Assembly: GCA_946122785.1 (NCBI GenBank) | Contig: CAMGYJ010000007.1 | Coordinates: 5,906,909-5,970,908 of the forward strand | Reading direction: 5' to 3' | Length of the DNA stretch: 64,000 nucleotides | From: Linum tenue | Taxonomy: Eukaryota; Streptophyta; Magnoliopsida; Malpighiales; Linaceae | Shown: positions 23,795-34,590 of the stretch, in pieces | Layout of the letters: the number at the start of each line of letters is the position of its first letter | Numbering within the stretch: the first letter of the stretch is position 1 | The notes under the pieces: generated by a model | Told to the model about the DNA's origin: nothing | What the model saw: only the letters and a program-made list of their open reading frames with translations | The model's database searches: none | Translations under genes and position numbers: made by a program

Positions 23795-25490
23795 TGTTAG
23801 GATATGACTTGAATTTGATTGTGTTTGTTTTGTGTTTTAGGCCTATTCTGTTTGGGTTTGGGATTGGGCTTTGTTTTGACCTTTTCCTTGTATGTTTGGG
23901 AAAAGGTGTTTGGTTTTCTGTTTGGGATTAGGAGAAGAGTTCTATAAATACTCTTCATCACCCTAGTCTGTAGTAAGGTCAGTCGGGTTAGTTTGTTTGG
24001 TTTGTCCGTTTGGAATTTGGTTTGTAACCTGTACTCTCCTCAAAATCAGTGAAATTTGTTCTCCCTTGCCCGTGGATTAGCTAGCACACATTGTGTTAGT
24101 GAACCACGTTAAATTCGTGTTCGTCCGTGTTAGTCTGGATTATCGATTGCACGCTTCTGTTCTGACAAGTGGTATCAGAGCCGCGGTTGATCTTTGGATT
24201 ATTTGAAACTATCTTGGCGGATTTTGGATCACGCTCCTGGTTGATCAGCTGCGCAATCGAAGAGGTTCGTGGTAGAATTACATCAGGTTCTTCAATTTGA
24301 TTTGTGGAATTTGTCTTAACTTGAAGAAAGCTTGTAATCTGCGGAGAAGACAGTTTGGCGCACCGAGCTTGGAAAGCAAGCCGAGAAGTTTGGCTTTTCA
24401 AGTTGTGGATGTAATTATTAATTTGGTTGGTGGCCGAAAGAAAATCATTCCGTGGAATTATCAAGGGTGACGGGTAGTAGTTCTTTTCGAGTTGGGTTAC
24501 AATTTGGAAGACTGCTGCAAAATTTGAGCTCTTTGGTGCGCTGGTTGGAAATTCCTTTTGGGATTTACGAGGTAATAAAAATTCATTGGAGGTTTGCGTT
24601 GGGGAGGTAGCCTTCAATTTTAGTTTGGTGGTGGAATCGCTTTGAAGTTGACTTTGGGTAGTTGTGTTTTGGTCTCGCTTTTTTGGTGAGAAGTTTGGTT
24701 GGAGTTTGTTTGATAGTAAGAATGGCTTCTATCAGTATGAAGATTGAGAAGTTTACCGAAAGAAACAGTTTCAGTTTGTGGCAGATCAAGATGCAAGCAC
24801 TGTTGAAACAACAGGGTTTGTGGGCTCCGTTGTCTGGAAAATCGAAGAAGGAAAGTATAGATGAAGAAGAGTGGATTACTTTGGAGGAGAAAGCTCACTC
24901 TACAATCTTGCTTTGTTTGGCTGATGACATCATCACTGAGGTTGCTGCTGAGAAGACTGCCGCAGGCTTGTGGTTGAAGCTTGAAAGTCTATACATGACA
25001 AAGTCTTTAACCAACAAGTTGCATATGAAGCAACGTTTGTTCAGTTTGCGTATGGAGGAAGGTACGTCTCTCAGGAATCATCTAGATCAACTCAATACTA
25101 TATTGTTAGATCTGCGGAATATTGATGTTAAAGTAGATGATGAGGATGCTGCCTTAATTCTGTTAGTATCTTTGCCACAGTCATATGAGAATTTTGTGGA
25201 TTCTTTTATTGCTGGGAAAGATAGTTTGTCTTTGGAAGATGTCAGATCTGCTCTACACACTAGGGAGGTTCGACATAAGGCGTCTGGTTCAAGTTCGGAA
25301 AATCAGGCATCTGGGTTGGCTGCTACGAGTAGTAGGAGACAACAATCTGGTAATAGGAAGGCGAATACAAATTCGAATTCTGCTGGTTTGAAGGATGATA
25401 TCTGTCATTACTGTAAGGAGAAAGGGCATTGGAAATTCGATTGTCCTAAACTGAAGAAATATCAGGAGAAGAAGGAATCATCTGTTGCTG
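23795..25490 (+). mobile_element. Truncated Ty1/copia (Tnt1-like) retrotransposon: 5' LTR, PBS, gag
   Basis: The 5' LTR is 23795-24167 (TGTTAGGATATG at the start, CTGACA at the end) with TATAAATA at 23943-23950. Two bases later the tRNA-iMet primer-binding site TGGTATCAGAGC begins (24170). A leader follows, then a gag frame from 24722. Immediately after gag, at 25491, the element is cut off and joined to a second copy of flanking segment A. Protease, integrase, reverse transcriptase, RNase H and the 3' LTR are missing. Confidence 0.88.
24722..25490 (+). pseudogene. copia gag polyprotein, truncated
   Basis: Starts MASISMKIEKFTERNSFSLW and continues through a UBN2/copia gag domain (EEWITLEEKAHSTILLCLAD, YMTKSLTNKLHMKQRLFSL, SLRNHLDQLN). 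The CCHC zinc knuckle is CHYCKEKGHWKFDC (about residues 227-240). It forms virus-like particles and binds RNA in intact relatives. The frame ends abruptly after the Lys/Glu-rich linker, where foreign DNA of segment A takes over at 25491, just before where protease should begin. A stop follows in the joined sequence at about 25612. Confidence 0.88.
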
Positions 25491-26518
25491 TGGCTATTTA
25501 CAACATGGTACCCATAATTAACAGAGGTCCGTGTAGTGTTTGTGAAATTGTATTATTGTATTACCAGTTCGACAGGAAAAAAAAATCTTGTTGGAGGCTA
25601 AGCCGGGTATAAAATGACTGGACCACTGTTTCATAATAAATATCCCGTAACGCAGATTCTCGGTACAATTTCGCAAATGGATTCATGGATTGATTGATTG
25701 TGTATACAGTAGTCAGTGGCGGACCCAGAAATTTTTCATAGGGGTGTCCTCTTTTAAAAAATAAATTTAATAAAAATAAAAATAATTAATAAAAATAAAA
25801 TTGTAAATATGAAAATAAATTACTCATATAGGTTAAAAAAGTTCATGATATGTTTTCATATTCGGAAATAATTGTAGAATATACTTGGTGTTTATAGTGT
25901 TAAAAAAATTGTCTCTATATACACTACTAGACAATCATTCACGAACTTATCGCATATTCGATTTGTAAACTTGTTCTTGATGTAACCCAAAGCTGAAAAA
26001 CTCTTTCAACACTTGCCATACAATCATAAAATCAATACAAATTAAGGGTAGTTTGAAATTAGTTTAATTGTTAGGTTTTTAAAATAGTTAGAGATAGGGA
26101 ATACCATTTTACTCACATTGTTCAAAATTGAACAACAAATGAGTTTAGTTCAACGGAAATTAAGTTTATTAATAATAATAGTGTTCTAGATTTGAATTAT
26201 CCAACCTACCACTTACATTCCTATACACAAATGACAGAAGGATAATCATGTTTTCTAATTTAAAGGGTGTCCCTCACTATCAATTATATTTTTTTTGTCC
26301 ATACATAAATTACTACCGGGGGTTGGATAATCATTTTCCCACAATTTACCGGGGGTTGGATAATCGTTTTCCCAAAATTTAGGGGTGTCCGGGGACACCC
26401 CTAAACCCTCCTGGGTCCGCCCCTGACAGTAGTGGAACTCTATGTGTGAGATTCAGGAGGGAGTAAAGTGAAATTGTGATTTTAGGTTATAATGTGTATA
26501 TTGATACCTTAAGAAACT
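25491..26518 (+). repeat. Segment A', second copy, split by a hAT MITE
   Basis: 308 bp after removal of the MITE and one TSD copy. It parallels 23488-23794 from TGGCTATTTACAACATGG to CTTAAGAAACT. Beyond 26518 the sequence is unrelated to the LTR that follows the first copy. Confidence 0.85.
25714..26425. mobile_element. hAT-type MITE, 712 bp, with empty-site control
   Basis: TIRs are CAGTGGCGGACCCAG (left) and, inverted, CAGGGGCGGACCCAG (right). An 8-bp target duplication ACAGTAGT flanks it (25706-25713 and 26426-26433), typical of hAT elements. The paralogous segment at 23702-23709 has a single ACAGTAGT, so both element ends are proven by sequence comparison. AT-rich interior with no transposase. 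Confidence 0.93.
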
Positions 26519-27599
26519 ATTTTTAAAAAAGAAGGATTAGGATTATTAGCCTCTATCTTCAAAAATTGAGACTCAATATCGCAATTTTTATTTCGAGCCT
26601 CCTCTATCACTCTAATTTCTAACTTTGCCGCTAAATATATAGCATGCATGCAAATTAAACACGATTCTCCCTTCCGTAGGGGAAGGGTTTGAACTTTGAA
26701 ATAAAATAATATACTCATCGTGATGAAATCCCAACTCGCAGCTCACCGTCTCCCAACCAATGTCCACCGAAAATCATACCGAAAAAGTCAGCGATAAGAT
26801 ATTTTATGATAAAATCGCGATTTCATCGTAATTCAATCGTTAATAATGTTAGATACTGCTTACTGATTTAACTTTCGGTACTGGTACCGTCGATACAATA
26901 CTGTTGTTTCATGGACCATGCTCCCAACGTTTCATTTCTTCATCCAAAACCATGCCACCACCGCCCAGCCGTATGTGGCCACAACTTTTATAAGGGGAAG
27001 AAAAAATTATTACACTCTCCTCCATCGAGTGGTTTGGACTGTTCCACCTGTCTCTCTATTTATTTCTCGCTCCCTATTCTTGACTTTGTTCCTTCCCCTT
27101 TTGGGCGCCGAATTCCCCTCGTTTTTTTCTTCTTTTACAGTTCCGTCGGAAGAGTCTAGAAAAAGTGAGCAGGCAGTGCAGAGTGCAGAGTCATGGGCTC
27201 TACTGTTGTTGTTTGGGTGCATACGTAGCACGTCTATATGAATGAATGAGCTCGTGGGCGCCGACCGATGCCCACTTTCGGAATCTGGAGCAGCAGCTGA
27301 TTTAAAGTTGAATCATAATTTGTACTTTTCTTGTTGGTTTTGTCTCCTAAGGTTTCTGGTTTATTATCTATGCTTATTACAGTGATCGAAGTTGTTTCAT
27401 GGGAGAACACAGATTGAGGAAACATGGTAATTCCTTCATTGGGTTAGTGCGTGCGTGACGCATGCAGCATCTGCTTCTAGCATGAGATCGCCATTAGCAC
27501 CAGTACTGGATACTAAACTTTTTTTTGTTTTTTGTTGTTGTTGTATAAAGGTTTTTTAATGTTTAAGTTCTCACAACAATATTAACGTTATTTTTAAAG
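26519..27599. other. Intergenic region
   Basis: No gene recognised. A somewhat CT-rich, leader-like patch at about 26990-27140 has open frames on both strands but no domain. I compared the patch with common conserved plant miRNAs from memory and saw no match. Confidence 0.45.
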
Positions 27600-27730
27600 T
27601 ACAGGGTATGTAGGGTTTGTGCGGATTTCAAGCTCATGAGTTGGGTTTTGTTTGAAGAACAAGTAAAAGAAATTTATTAAAACTCATAAACGAGCATCTT
27701 TCGACAACTCAAATCATGGATATCAATTAG
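27600..27730 (+). repeat. Possible TRIM internal remnant
   Basis: GGGTATGTAGGGTTTGTGC, then TTTCAAGCTCATGAGTTGGG, resembles the TRIM internal part at 55516-55560 (GTATGTCGGACCTGTGC, then CTTCAAGCCCATGAGTCGGC). The copy is short and diverged. Confidence 0.4.
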
Positions 27731-27959
27731 TTCAGGACATATGATATACTCAATGTAAAAATATATTTACAGCACCAGCTCACCATCTGCTCAAATAGTG
27801 TATTATTGCACCTGGGCCGACAATCGTGCTCAGCCCACGACTCTCTCCGCTGAAGTATTGGGTCAGGCTCGTCCAACTCCAATGAGTATGTGCCATGGCC
27901 CGCCCACACTAAAAATCATACCGTGCCTCACGATTACTCCAAGTTAAGGGTTCCTCCCG

Positions 27960-28570
27960 GCATCCCGGCCCACCATTGTCCCGGCTTCCGGCGGCAGGCC
28001 TTCACCTCTCGTCCGGTTCGCGGCACCTGGGTCCACCATTGCCCGGCTCTTGACGGCGGGCCTTCACCTCTCATCCGGTTCCCATCGCTCAGGCCCGTTA
28101 TCGTTCCCGAACCCTGGCTCCTTGGCTCCGCCCTCCTCCTAGCACCTGGGTCCACCATTGCCCTGGCTCCTGACGGGCCTTCACCTCTCGTCTGGTTCCT
28201 GGCGCCCGGGCATGTAATCATTCTCGATCCCCAGCTCATAGGCTCCGCCCTCCTCCTGCGCACCCGGGGCCACTATTGCGCCGACTCCCGGTGAAGGTCC
28301 TTCACTTCTCATTCCGATCCAGGCTCCTGGCCCCGTTATCGCTCCCGGTCCCTTGCGTCCAGGCCCCTATTGCCCTGGCTCCCGGCGCTGGGCCTTCGCC
28401 TCTCGTTCAGTGCTCGGCGCCGGGCCCTATTATGCTTCCGGGCTCCGCCTGCCGCCTGGCACCCGGACTCGCTATTGTTCCGGCGCCGCGTCTTCTCCTC
28501 TCGGCTGGTTCCCGACCCCCGGGAGACTATCGCTCTCGGACCAAGTCTCTCGGGCTTCGCCCTCCTCCAA
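27960..28570 (+). repeat. GC-rich degenerate tandem repeat, unit about 118 bp
   Basis: Recurrent blocks start near 27967, 28030, 28150 and 28268, each with CCACCATTGCCC-like, GGCCTTCACCTCTC and GGCTCCGCCCTCCTCCT-like parts. Long open frames on both strands result from repeat and GC composition and show no known domain. The region adjoins an LTR-like end, so it is probably part of a retroelement. Confidence 0.6.
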
Positions 28571-29170
28571 ACGCCCGGGCCCGCTGTCGCCCCCTGCTCC
28601 TATTACCTGGATCAGCATCTATTCTCCCCACCTGTATCCATTGCATGTACTTCTACATGCACATGTGTCATGCCCTCTACTCAATTAGTTTGCATGTGGC
28701 AAGAGTGTTTCCCTTAGGAAGAATCATGGTTAACATGTGTACAACCACGTGGCGGGCGCAGATAGGCTTAGACGACACATGTCCAGTGACGTGTCTTTCC
28801 TTCATCTCCGGCGTCGACACCTGTCCTCCCGTTGTCCCCCTAGTAGTTACTATATAATTAGCTCATTCTCTCGAGTGAAAGGTAAGGCAAGAGATCGGGG
28901 GGAAGTACCCTGAGAGCGCTCACTGCAATCAGTGACTCTCACCCCCCGAGCTCACCTCCTGCAAACACCTTGTAAACTACTCAATCCCTCACACTAGGGA
29001 CTAACTTGAGAGCCAGAGGGTGCCCCCGCCGAGATCGGCCGACGAGCTTTTTTTTGCAGGAAGCGATCGGAGGCAACGTCACGAAAGAAGGTTACTATAA
29101 AGGGGCACTTTAAATCGCTTCGAGCCCCAAGATTGAGGAAGTCGACGTCAGTTACAACCTCGGCATCAAC
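28571..29170 (+). mobile_element. Probable Ty3/gypsy LTR 3' portion (solo LTR candidate)
   Basis: A promoter-like TATATAATTAGC (about 28850) is followed by CTTGTAAACTAC, GACTAACTTGAGAGCC and GAGATCGGCCGACGAG. This is the order seen near the 3' end of many plant gypsy LTRs. It ends around GTTACAACCTCGGCATCAACA (about 29150-29170). No primer site, coding region or second LTR is found nearby. Exact ends are unknown. Confidence 0.5.
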
Positions 29171-29263
29171 AACATAAATTCATCATATATATTTTTTTAT
29201 ATATGCTGATGATCATCGAGTGGTGAGCGGTCTCTATCAGCACAAATATCAGTCCCATATACA

Positions 29264-29453
29264 CATCGGCGAATCTAGGGAGGGGGGCGCCCCCGGGCCA
29301 CGATCGAGCCCTCCCCGGATCCAGAGCTAGTATAACACTTGCAGATTTTCGATTTTAAGTATTCATTTCAATGTTCGATGGGTTACGGTCCAGTACTCTC
29401 CACTTCTTTACAAATTTGACCTAGTGCTCTATCCTATCCTGGATTCGCCGGTG
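29264..29453. mobile_element. hAT-type MITE, 190 bp
   Basis: TIRs are CATCGGCGAATCTAGG (left) and, inverted, CACCGGCGAATCCAGG (right), matching at 14 of 16. An exact 8-bp duplication CATATACA flanks it (29256-29263 and 29454-29461). It has a G/C-rich left interior and no coding capacity. Confidence 0.88.
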
Positions 29454-29504
29454 CATATACAATTTTTACGTGGAGCCAAGTTTTCATTAAAAAGTGATAG
29501 CTGA

Positions 29505-30247
29505 GAGCCTTTGTTTGCTTCATGGATTTGAAAAATGAAGGTTTTGGTTAAAACCTGAGTTTTAAAAAACCATGGATATATGATGGAATTGCCCCATTTC
29601 TTTTTTGGTACAAACCATCGTTTGCTTGTTGGATTTCATGATGGATTTGACATTATTATATTTGTGGTTGTATTAGGAATTTACCTTAGTGCCCTTATTG
29701 AGTATTATTTATATTTAGTTATTTACATTATAATTTTTGTTATAAAACAATTTTCATCCAATAGCTTCATTTCACTACCACAATCAGAATAAATGAATAT
29801 CATTAATCAATAACAACCTCATGTTATACACACAATTAGACAATTCCTCAATTTTGCAAAGTATACTTTGGGATTAATCATGTAATGCTTGCGTGCAATG
29901 AATAATAATAAATATTGAATGCAAAATTAATATGCACTTCAAGTTGGTAATTAGTAAATGAAATGTGTAATTAGTAAATGAAAGAGGATGAGTAGGTGAT
30001 TAGTGAAATAAGTAAGGTTAAAATTGTAAAAAAGTCATCACAGACTTTGTACCCCAACACAAATCCCACCTCTTGGGGTGGAATTCTCAAGTTCGTGAGG
30101 TCCACGGATTTGGACCCTCAAAGTCTATGGGCCCCACGGATTTATTCCTTCTAAATCTATCAAACAAACGACGAATTGTGTACAAAGTTCATGATGCTTG
30201 GTTTTTAAGTACCAAATCCATGATAATTCCATGAAGCAAATGAGGCA
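29505..30247. mobile_element. MITE-like inverted-repeat element, about 743 bp
   Basis: The left end AGCCTTTGTTTGCTTCATGG and the inverted right end TGCCTCATTTGCTTCATGG match over most of their length. The subterminal ATGGATTTG/CAAATCCAT motifs are also opposed. No convincing TSD, so class and exact ends are uncertain. Confidence 0.6.
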
Positions 30248-30263
30248 TTAAGAGGAAAACTAA

Positions 30264-30690
30264 GGGGTTGTTTGGAAGTTGCGAATGTTAAATCGTTGTA
30301 TTGTAATGAATCACTATAATATAAATGCATGTATTGATACAATGGATGCATTTTAACAATACAGTGTTTGGTTGTTGAGATTCTAATTTATGCATTGATT
30401 TACATAAAGTTACTTTTATGGGTAAATGTCACATTTACCCTCAACTTTTAGAATAAGACAAACACTATTAGGGATATAAATGGAAAGAAAAAGTTGACAA
30501 AAATCTAAATCCAACAATCTCAACTTTTAGTTTTATACACAGCACATGCATCATTTTTTGTGATTGTTGGTGGGACCTACCTAAAACAATGCATGCATTG
30601 TTTCACTTTGACACTTCCAAACATTGTATTATGCACAATACATGTATTCCACAAACACAATTCTAACAATCACAACTTCCAAACCACCCC
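30264..30690. mobile_element. PIF/Harbinger-type MITE, 427 bp
   Basis: TIRs GGGGTTGTTTGGAAGTTGCG and, inverted, GGGGTGGTTTGGAAGTTGTG. TAA duplications at 30261-30263 and 30691-30693. Clearly related over its length to the MITE at 578-1011. Confidence 0.85.
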
Positions 30691-31069
30691 TAACATTGGA
30701 CAAGAATGAGTGGGGGGAGTCGGTGGGTGGACGGTGGTAGTGGGCTTGGTTCGGTTTGAATTCCACCGTGTGATAATAATGCCGCCGGCCCGGTGCAAGA
30801 CAACCTACTTCCAAACGGTAACAAGGAAAAAACTCTACGTTATTAATCCACCAAAACAATCACTGAAAAAAAATAATAGAATGAGACGTTAGGGGGCAAA
30901 AAGCGCCATTAATTAGCATGAAATTAATCTCGGCATATAATAATGAGATGGGACTAGAGATTCATCATCCCATGACAATATTTATAGAGCAAAACCTGAT
31001 TAATTATATGTTAATACTCTTTAGAGCAATTCACTTGCAAAGTATGACATATAAAAAACCATGGTTAAA

Positions 31070-31555
31070 AACCCACGTTTAACCTTACGTTTAGATACGT
31101 CTAGGCGCAAGACAATGGAAAAACGCCTCGCTTAGGGGTTTCGCGCCAAATTAGATATTGGAACACATCAATGGAGTAAAGCGACATATAAGTCTCTTCT
31201 AAACATAACTAGATGGAGCTAGAAATTCAATATTAAATGAGATAATTAACGTCAACTATGAAATCAATTTTCTATATCAATATTTTTAAAATAACTCAAG
31301 AACTTTATGAGCCATTGAGCTATATTTCCATGAATTTGTGAGCTATGTTCTTGTTATTAAGTGTTCAGTAAGTTATTAATCATTTTAACTAAAGTGAGGA
31401 GGTGTTGTAGATTATTATTTCATTCATCATGCAGTGCGAATTTTTTTTTTCTTCTAACGTCTAGGCACGCTTAGACTACGCCTAAGCAAGCTAGGCGCTA
31501 AGCAAAGTCTCAATGCCCGCCTTACGCCTAGTCTAGCGCCTTTTTGAGCCTTGAA
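31070..31555. mobile_element. Degenerate element with AGGCGC-rich ends
   Basis: The ends carry opposed CTAGGCGC/GCGCCTAG-type motifs (about 31100-31150 and 31457-31545) around an AT-rich core. Such palindromic AGGCGC elements are common non-autonomous transposons in plants. No TSD was identified. Confidence 0.45.
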
Positions 31556-31754
31556 AAAAATAAGAAATTTCAAGAGTTTCTCATAATTGAACCCAAGTTT
31601 TTGTACATAGTATAGTTATGTAGTTTACTAAATATATTTGGAGAAACAATAACTGGAATAATGAGAAAAACAAAGATAACAAAAAAAAAAAACGGAGGAA
31701 ACCGGCAATAACCGGTTGATTGTGCACGGCAGAATCCCGCTCGTGTCCACTCCA

Positions 31755-31760
31755 TATATA
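31755..31760 (+). promoter_or_regulatory. TATA box of the PIP2 gene
   Basis: TATATA lies 130 bp upstream of the ATG, followed by a pyrimidine-rich leader free of ATG before 31890. Assignment is by position. Confidence 0.6.
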
Positions 31761-31889
31761 CCCCAAAACCATATCCTCTGTTTCTTCACTCCCATCTCTC
31801 GACTCCCAACCTCAACTCTCTCTATCTCATAGTCAGCCAGCAACTTCCCCTTCAATTTTCAACTCCCCGTAGCATCAGAGATTCAGAGT

Positions 31890-33768
31890 ATGACGAAAGA
31901 AGTAGTCGGAGAAGGAGGTTCCTTCACGGCGAAGGACTACCACGACCCACCGCCGGCCCCGCTGATCGACGCTGCGGAGCTGGGCCAGTGGTCCTTCTAC
32001 AGAGCCTTGATCGCCGAGTTCATCGCCACACTCCTCTTCCTCTACATCACCGTCCTCACCGTCATCGGCTATAAGTCCCAGTCCGACCCTCTCCATAGCA
32101 AGGGCGACCCCTGCGCCGGCGTCGGCATCCTCGGCATCGCCTGGGCCTTCGGCGGCATGATCTTCGTCCTCGTCTACTGCACCGCCGGCATCTCCGGTAA
32201 TTAAAGTCTCCCCCTTCCCCTTCCCTTTCCATTTTCAGTTTCGAATTCGTTAATTGTTGCTCTTGAAATGGCGGCATTATTGATTTCTCATAGACGAACG
32301 GAAGACTCTGTTTTTTTCCGGCCCCCCAATTTGGGGAAACTGCAGTTTCGGAAGAACCCAAAATGGAGCTTGCTTCCCCTGTTATCAAAATCGATCTAAT
32401 TCTGCTGGGTCTGATCTATAGTTGGAAACTTTGATGAAAAAACGGCGGCATTATTACTTTATCATTAACGAAATGAAGACTCTGTTTTCCCCCCAATTTG
32501 GGGGAAACTGGAGTTTCTGAAGAACCCAACTGGAGCTTACTTCCCCTGTTAGCAGAATCGATCTAATTCTTCTGGGTCTTATCTAAAGTTGGGAACTTTG
32601 ATGAAAATTAAGGGAAAGAAGCTGAATTCAAATTTTTTTTCCCCGGCAGGTGGCCACATTAACCCGGCGGTGACATTCGGGCTGTTTCTGGCGAGGAAGG
32701 TGTCGCTGATACGGGCGGTGATGTACATGGTGGCGCAATGCTTGGGGGCAATTTGCGGCGTGGGGTTGGTGAAGGCGTTTCAGAAGTCTTACTACACAAG
32801 GTACGGCGGCGGGGCAAATTCTCTTAACGATGGCTACAGCGCCGGCACCGGATTGGGCGCGGAGATCATCGGAACTTTCGTGCTGGTTTACACCGTCTTC
32901 TCCGCCACCGACCCCAAGAGGAACGCTCGCGACTCCCATATCCCTGTAAGTGTCCTGCTTTTTTTTTTTTTTTTGGTGGGTCTATATTTTCTGCCATTGA
33001 AGTCCATCGATCTTGCATTGAAGAAAGTTGGTACCTACTTTTGTTTCTCGTTCATCTTTCTTAATGTGAACTTTTTTGTTTGGTAGTTGGAGGCAATGTA
33101 TTTCTGGGCTGATTTGTTTGATATGCTGTTTAATGAATGATGGCGGGGTTTTATTTTTTTGGGGCCAAAATTTGGTAGGTATTGGCACCACTTCCCATTG
33201 GATTTGCTGTCTTCATGGTTCATTTGGCTACAATTCCGATCACCGGCACCGGAATCAACCCGGCGAGGAGCTTCGGAGCTGCTGTCATCTTCAACCAAGA
33301 GAAGCCCTGGGATGACCATGTAAGCGTACACACAACCATGAATTCTATAAACGAGACAATTAAAACGAGTCAATTCGAATTACCTGCTCCAACCCAGGTA
33401 ATTGAAATTGACTCAAAACGGATTAATTCAAAATACCTCAGTCAGATTGATCCATCCAAAAAAATTTTGCTAGCAAACGAGGCAATTTAGTACAATTGTC
33501 TCAAAACGAGACAATTGTGTCAAATTGATCCGTTACAATTCCTCGTCCAAACTACCCTCTGTTTTTCCGGAGTAATATGAAGTACTGACACAGTAACATG
33601 TAATTGTTGTTGTCCTAAATTGTGCTGTACAATTTTCGATTGCAGTGGATCTTCTGGGTTGGACCCTTCATCGGAGCTGCGCTGGCGGCCTTCTTCCACC
33701 AGTTCATCTTGAGAGCCGGAGCTGTCAAGGCTCTTGGGTCGTTCAGGAGCAGCGCCAGTGCTGTGTAG
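31890..33768 (+). CDS. PIP2: PIP2-type plasma membrane aquaporin
   Basis: Water channel of the plasma membrane; some members also pass H2O2. Four exons join in phase to 288 aa: 31890-32196, 32650-32945, 33179-33319, 33646-33768. Six membrane helices are evident. Both pore motifs are intact: HINPAVTFG (NPA at 107-109) and GINPARSFG (NPA at 228-230). The selectivity filter residues F87, H216, T225 and R231 are those of water-selective PIPs. The short N-terminus and the Ser-rich tail [10 protein letters not shown], with its phosphorylatable serine context, indicate PIP2 rather than PIP1. Intron 1 contains a tandem duplication and intron 3 a MITE. Confidence 0.95.
32271..32610 (+). repeat. Tandem duplication inside PIP2 intron 1 (period about 174 bp)
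   Basis: Copy 1 begins at 32271 and copy 2 at 32445, both with GCGGCATTATT. They share GAAGACTCTGTTTT, CCCCAATTTGGGG, GTTTC.GAAGAACCCAA and ATCGATCTAATTCT. They are clearly diverged, so the duplication is not recent. It lies wholly within the intron. Confidence 0.85.
33342..33560. mobile_element. MITE fragment in PIP2 intron 3
   Basis: Shares a long, nearly identical block with 49848-50056 (GACAATTAAAACGAGTCAAT, CAGGTAATTGAAATTGACTC, GATTGATCCATCCAAA, CAATTGTCTCAAAACGAG). It ends in CTCGTCCAAACTACCCTC where the other copy has the full terminal CATCCAAACGACCCC. The left terminus is missing here, so this is a truncated copy. Confidence 0.8.
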
Positions 33769-34590
33769 AGTGCCATTTTGCTTGTGTGCTTGAGAGTTGC
33801 AGTGGATCTTCTAATTATTTGCTGTAGAATTCTGTGGGCTGTAGCTTTCTTGCATGTATTCGATCTTAATTATTTCTTCTTCTTCGATCTTCTTCCATTG
33901 CTGGATTTCTGTGCCTTGTTATCTGCTCTTCCTATCAAGATAGTGAAGTCATGTGTAGTTCAAACTTCAAATATGGAATCATTGTGAACAAAGCATGCTC
34001 CTCCGCCCACAAGCTGGTACCAATTCCCTTTCTTCTGCAGCGTGACTGCTTCAGTTTCAAGTTTCAACTGCGACGCTAAAATTTGGGTCTATCTTATTTT
34101 CTTAATAACAAATTTAAATTTTATTTTTAAAGAATAATTGGATTACGTATACTCTATAAGATAGCATAATTAACTTAGATAACATAATTAACTTTGATAT
34201 ATTCAGGAGCACAATAAAACCTTAATCGAAGCTTTTTTTTTTTTTTTTACCATCGTATACCATTGTGGTAGAGTATGGTAGTAAAAAAAAGTTATACCAT
34301 TGTCATATGAACAATTAAAAATGTACTATGGTATGAATATATCATAATGTAGAAATGATGATATACATGATTGTAGGCATGGCTTTGTTGATAAAACAAA
34401 TTTCAGTTCAGATTAAAATAAAAATGAAAAAATATAAATTAATTAAAAAATAAATACTCTTTAATAATTATCAATCCTTTTTTTTTCCTTTTTACAATAC
34501 ATATAAACCAATCTAACCACTTAAAATTAAGGTAATTCATTTTTAATTTTTATCCTACCAATCATACAGTTGCAGCTCTTTTGGGCTCTT
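33769..34590. other. PIP2 3' flank and AT-rich spacer
   Basis: 3' UTR to roughly 34000, then AT-rich DNA with a poly(T) run at about 34232-34248. No gene or element recognised. Confidence 0.55.

Noticed and set aside
26900..27430. MicroRNA or protein gene in the CT-rich patch near 27 kb
   Set aside because: No hairpin with a known plant miRNA, no domain and no splice structure that gives a sensible protein.
27890..28857. Long open frames in the GC-rich block (up to 193 codons)
   Set aside because: They occur on both strands and in several frames, follow the tandem repeat unit, and show no domain or start context. They are composition artefacts.
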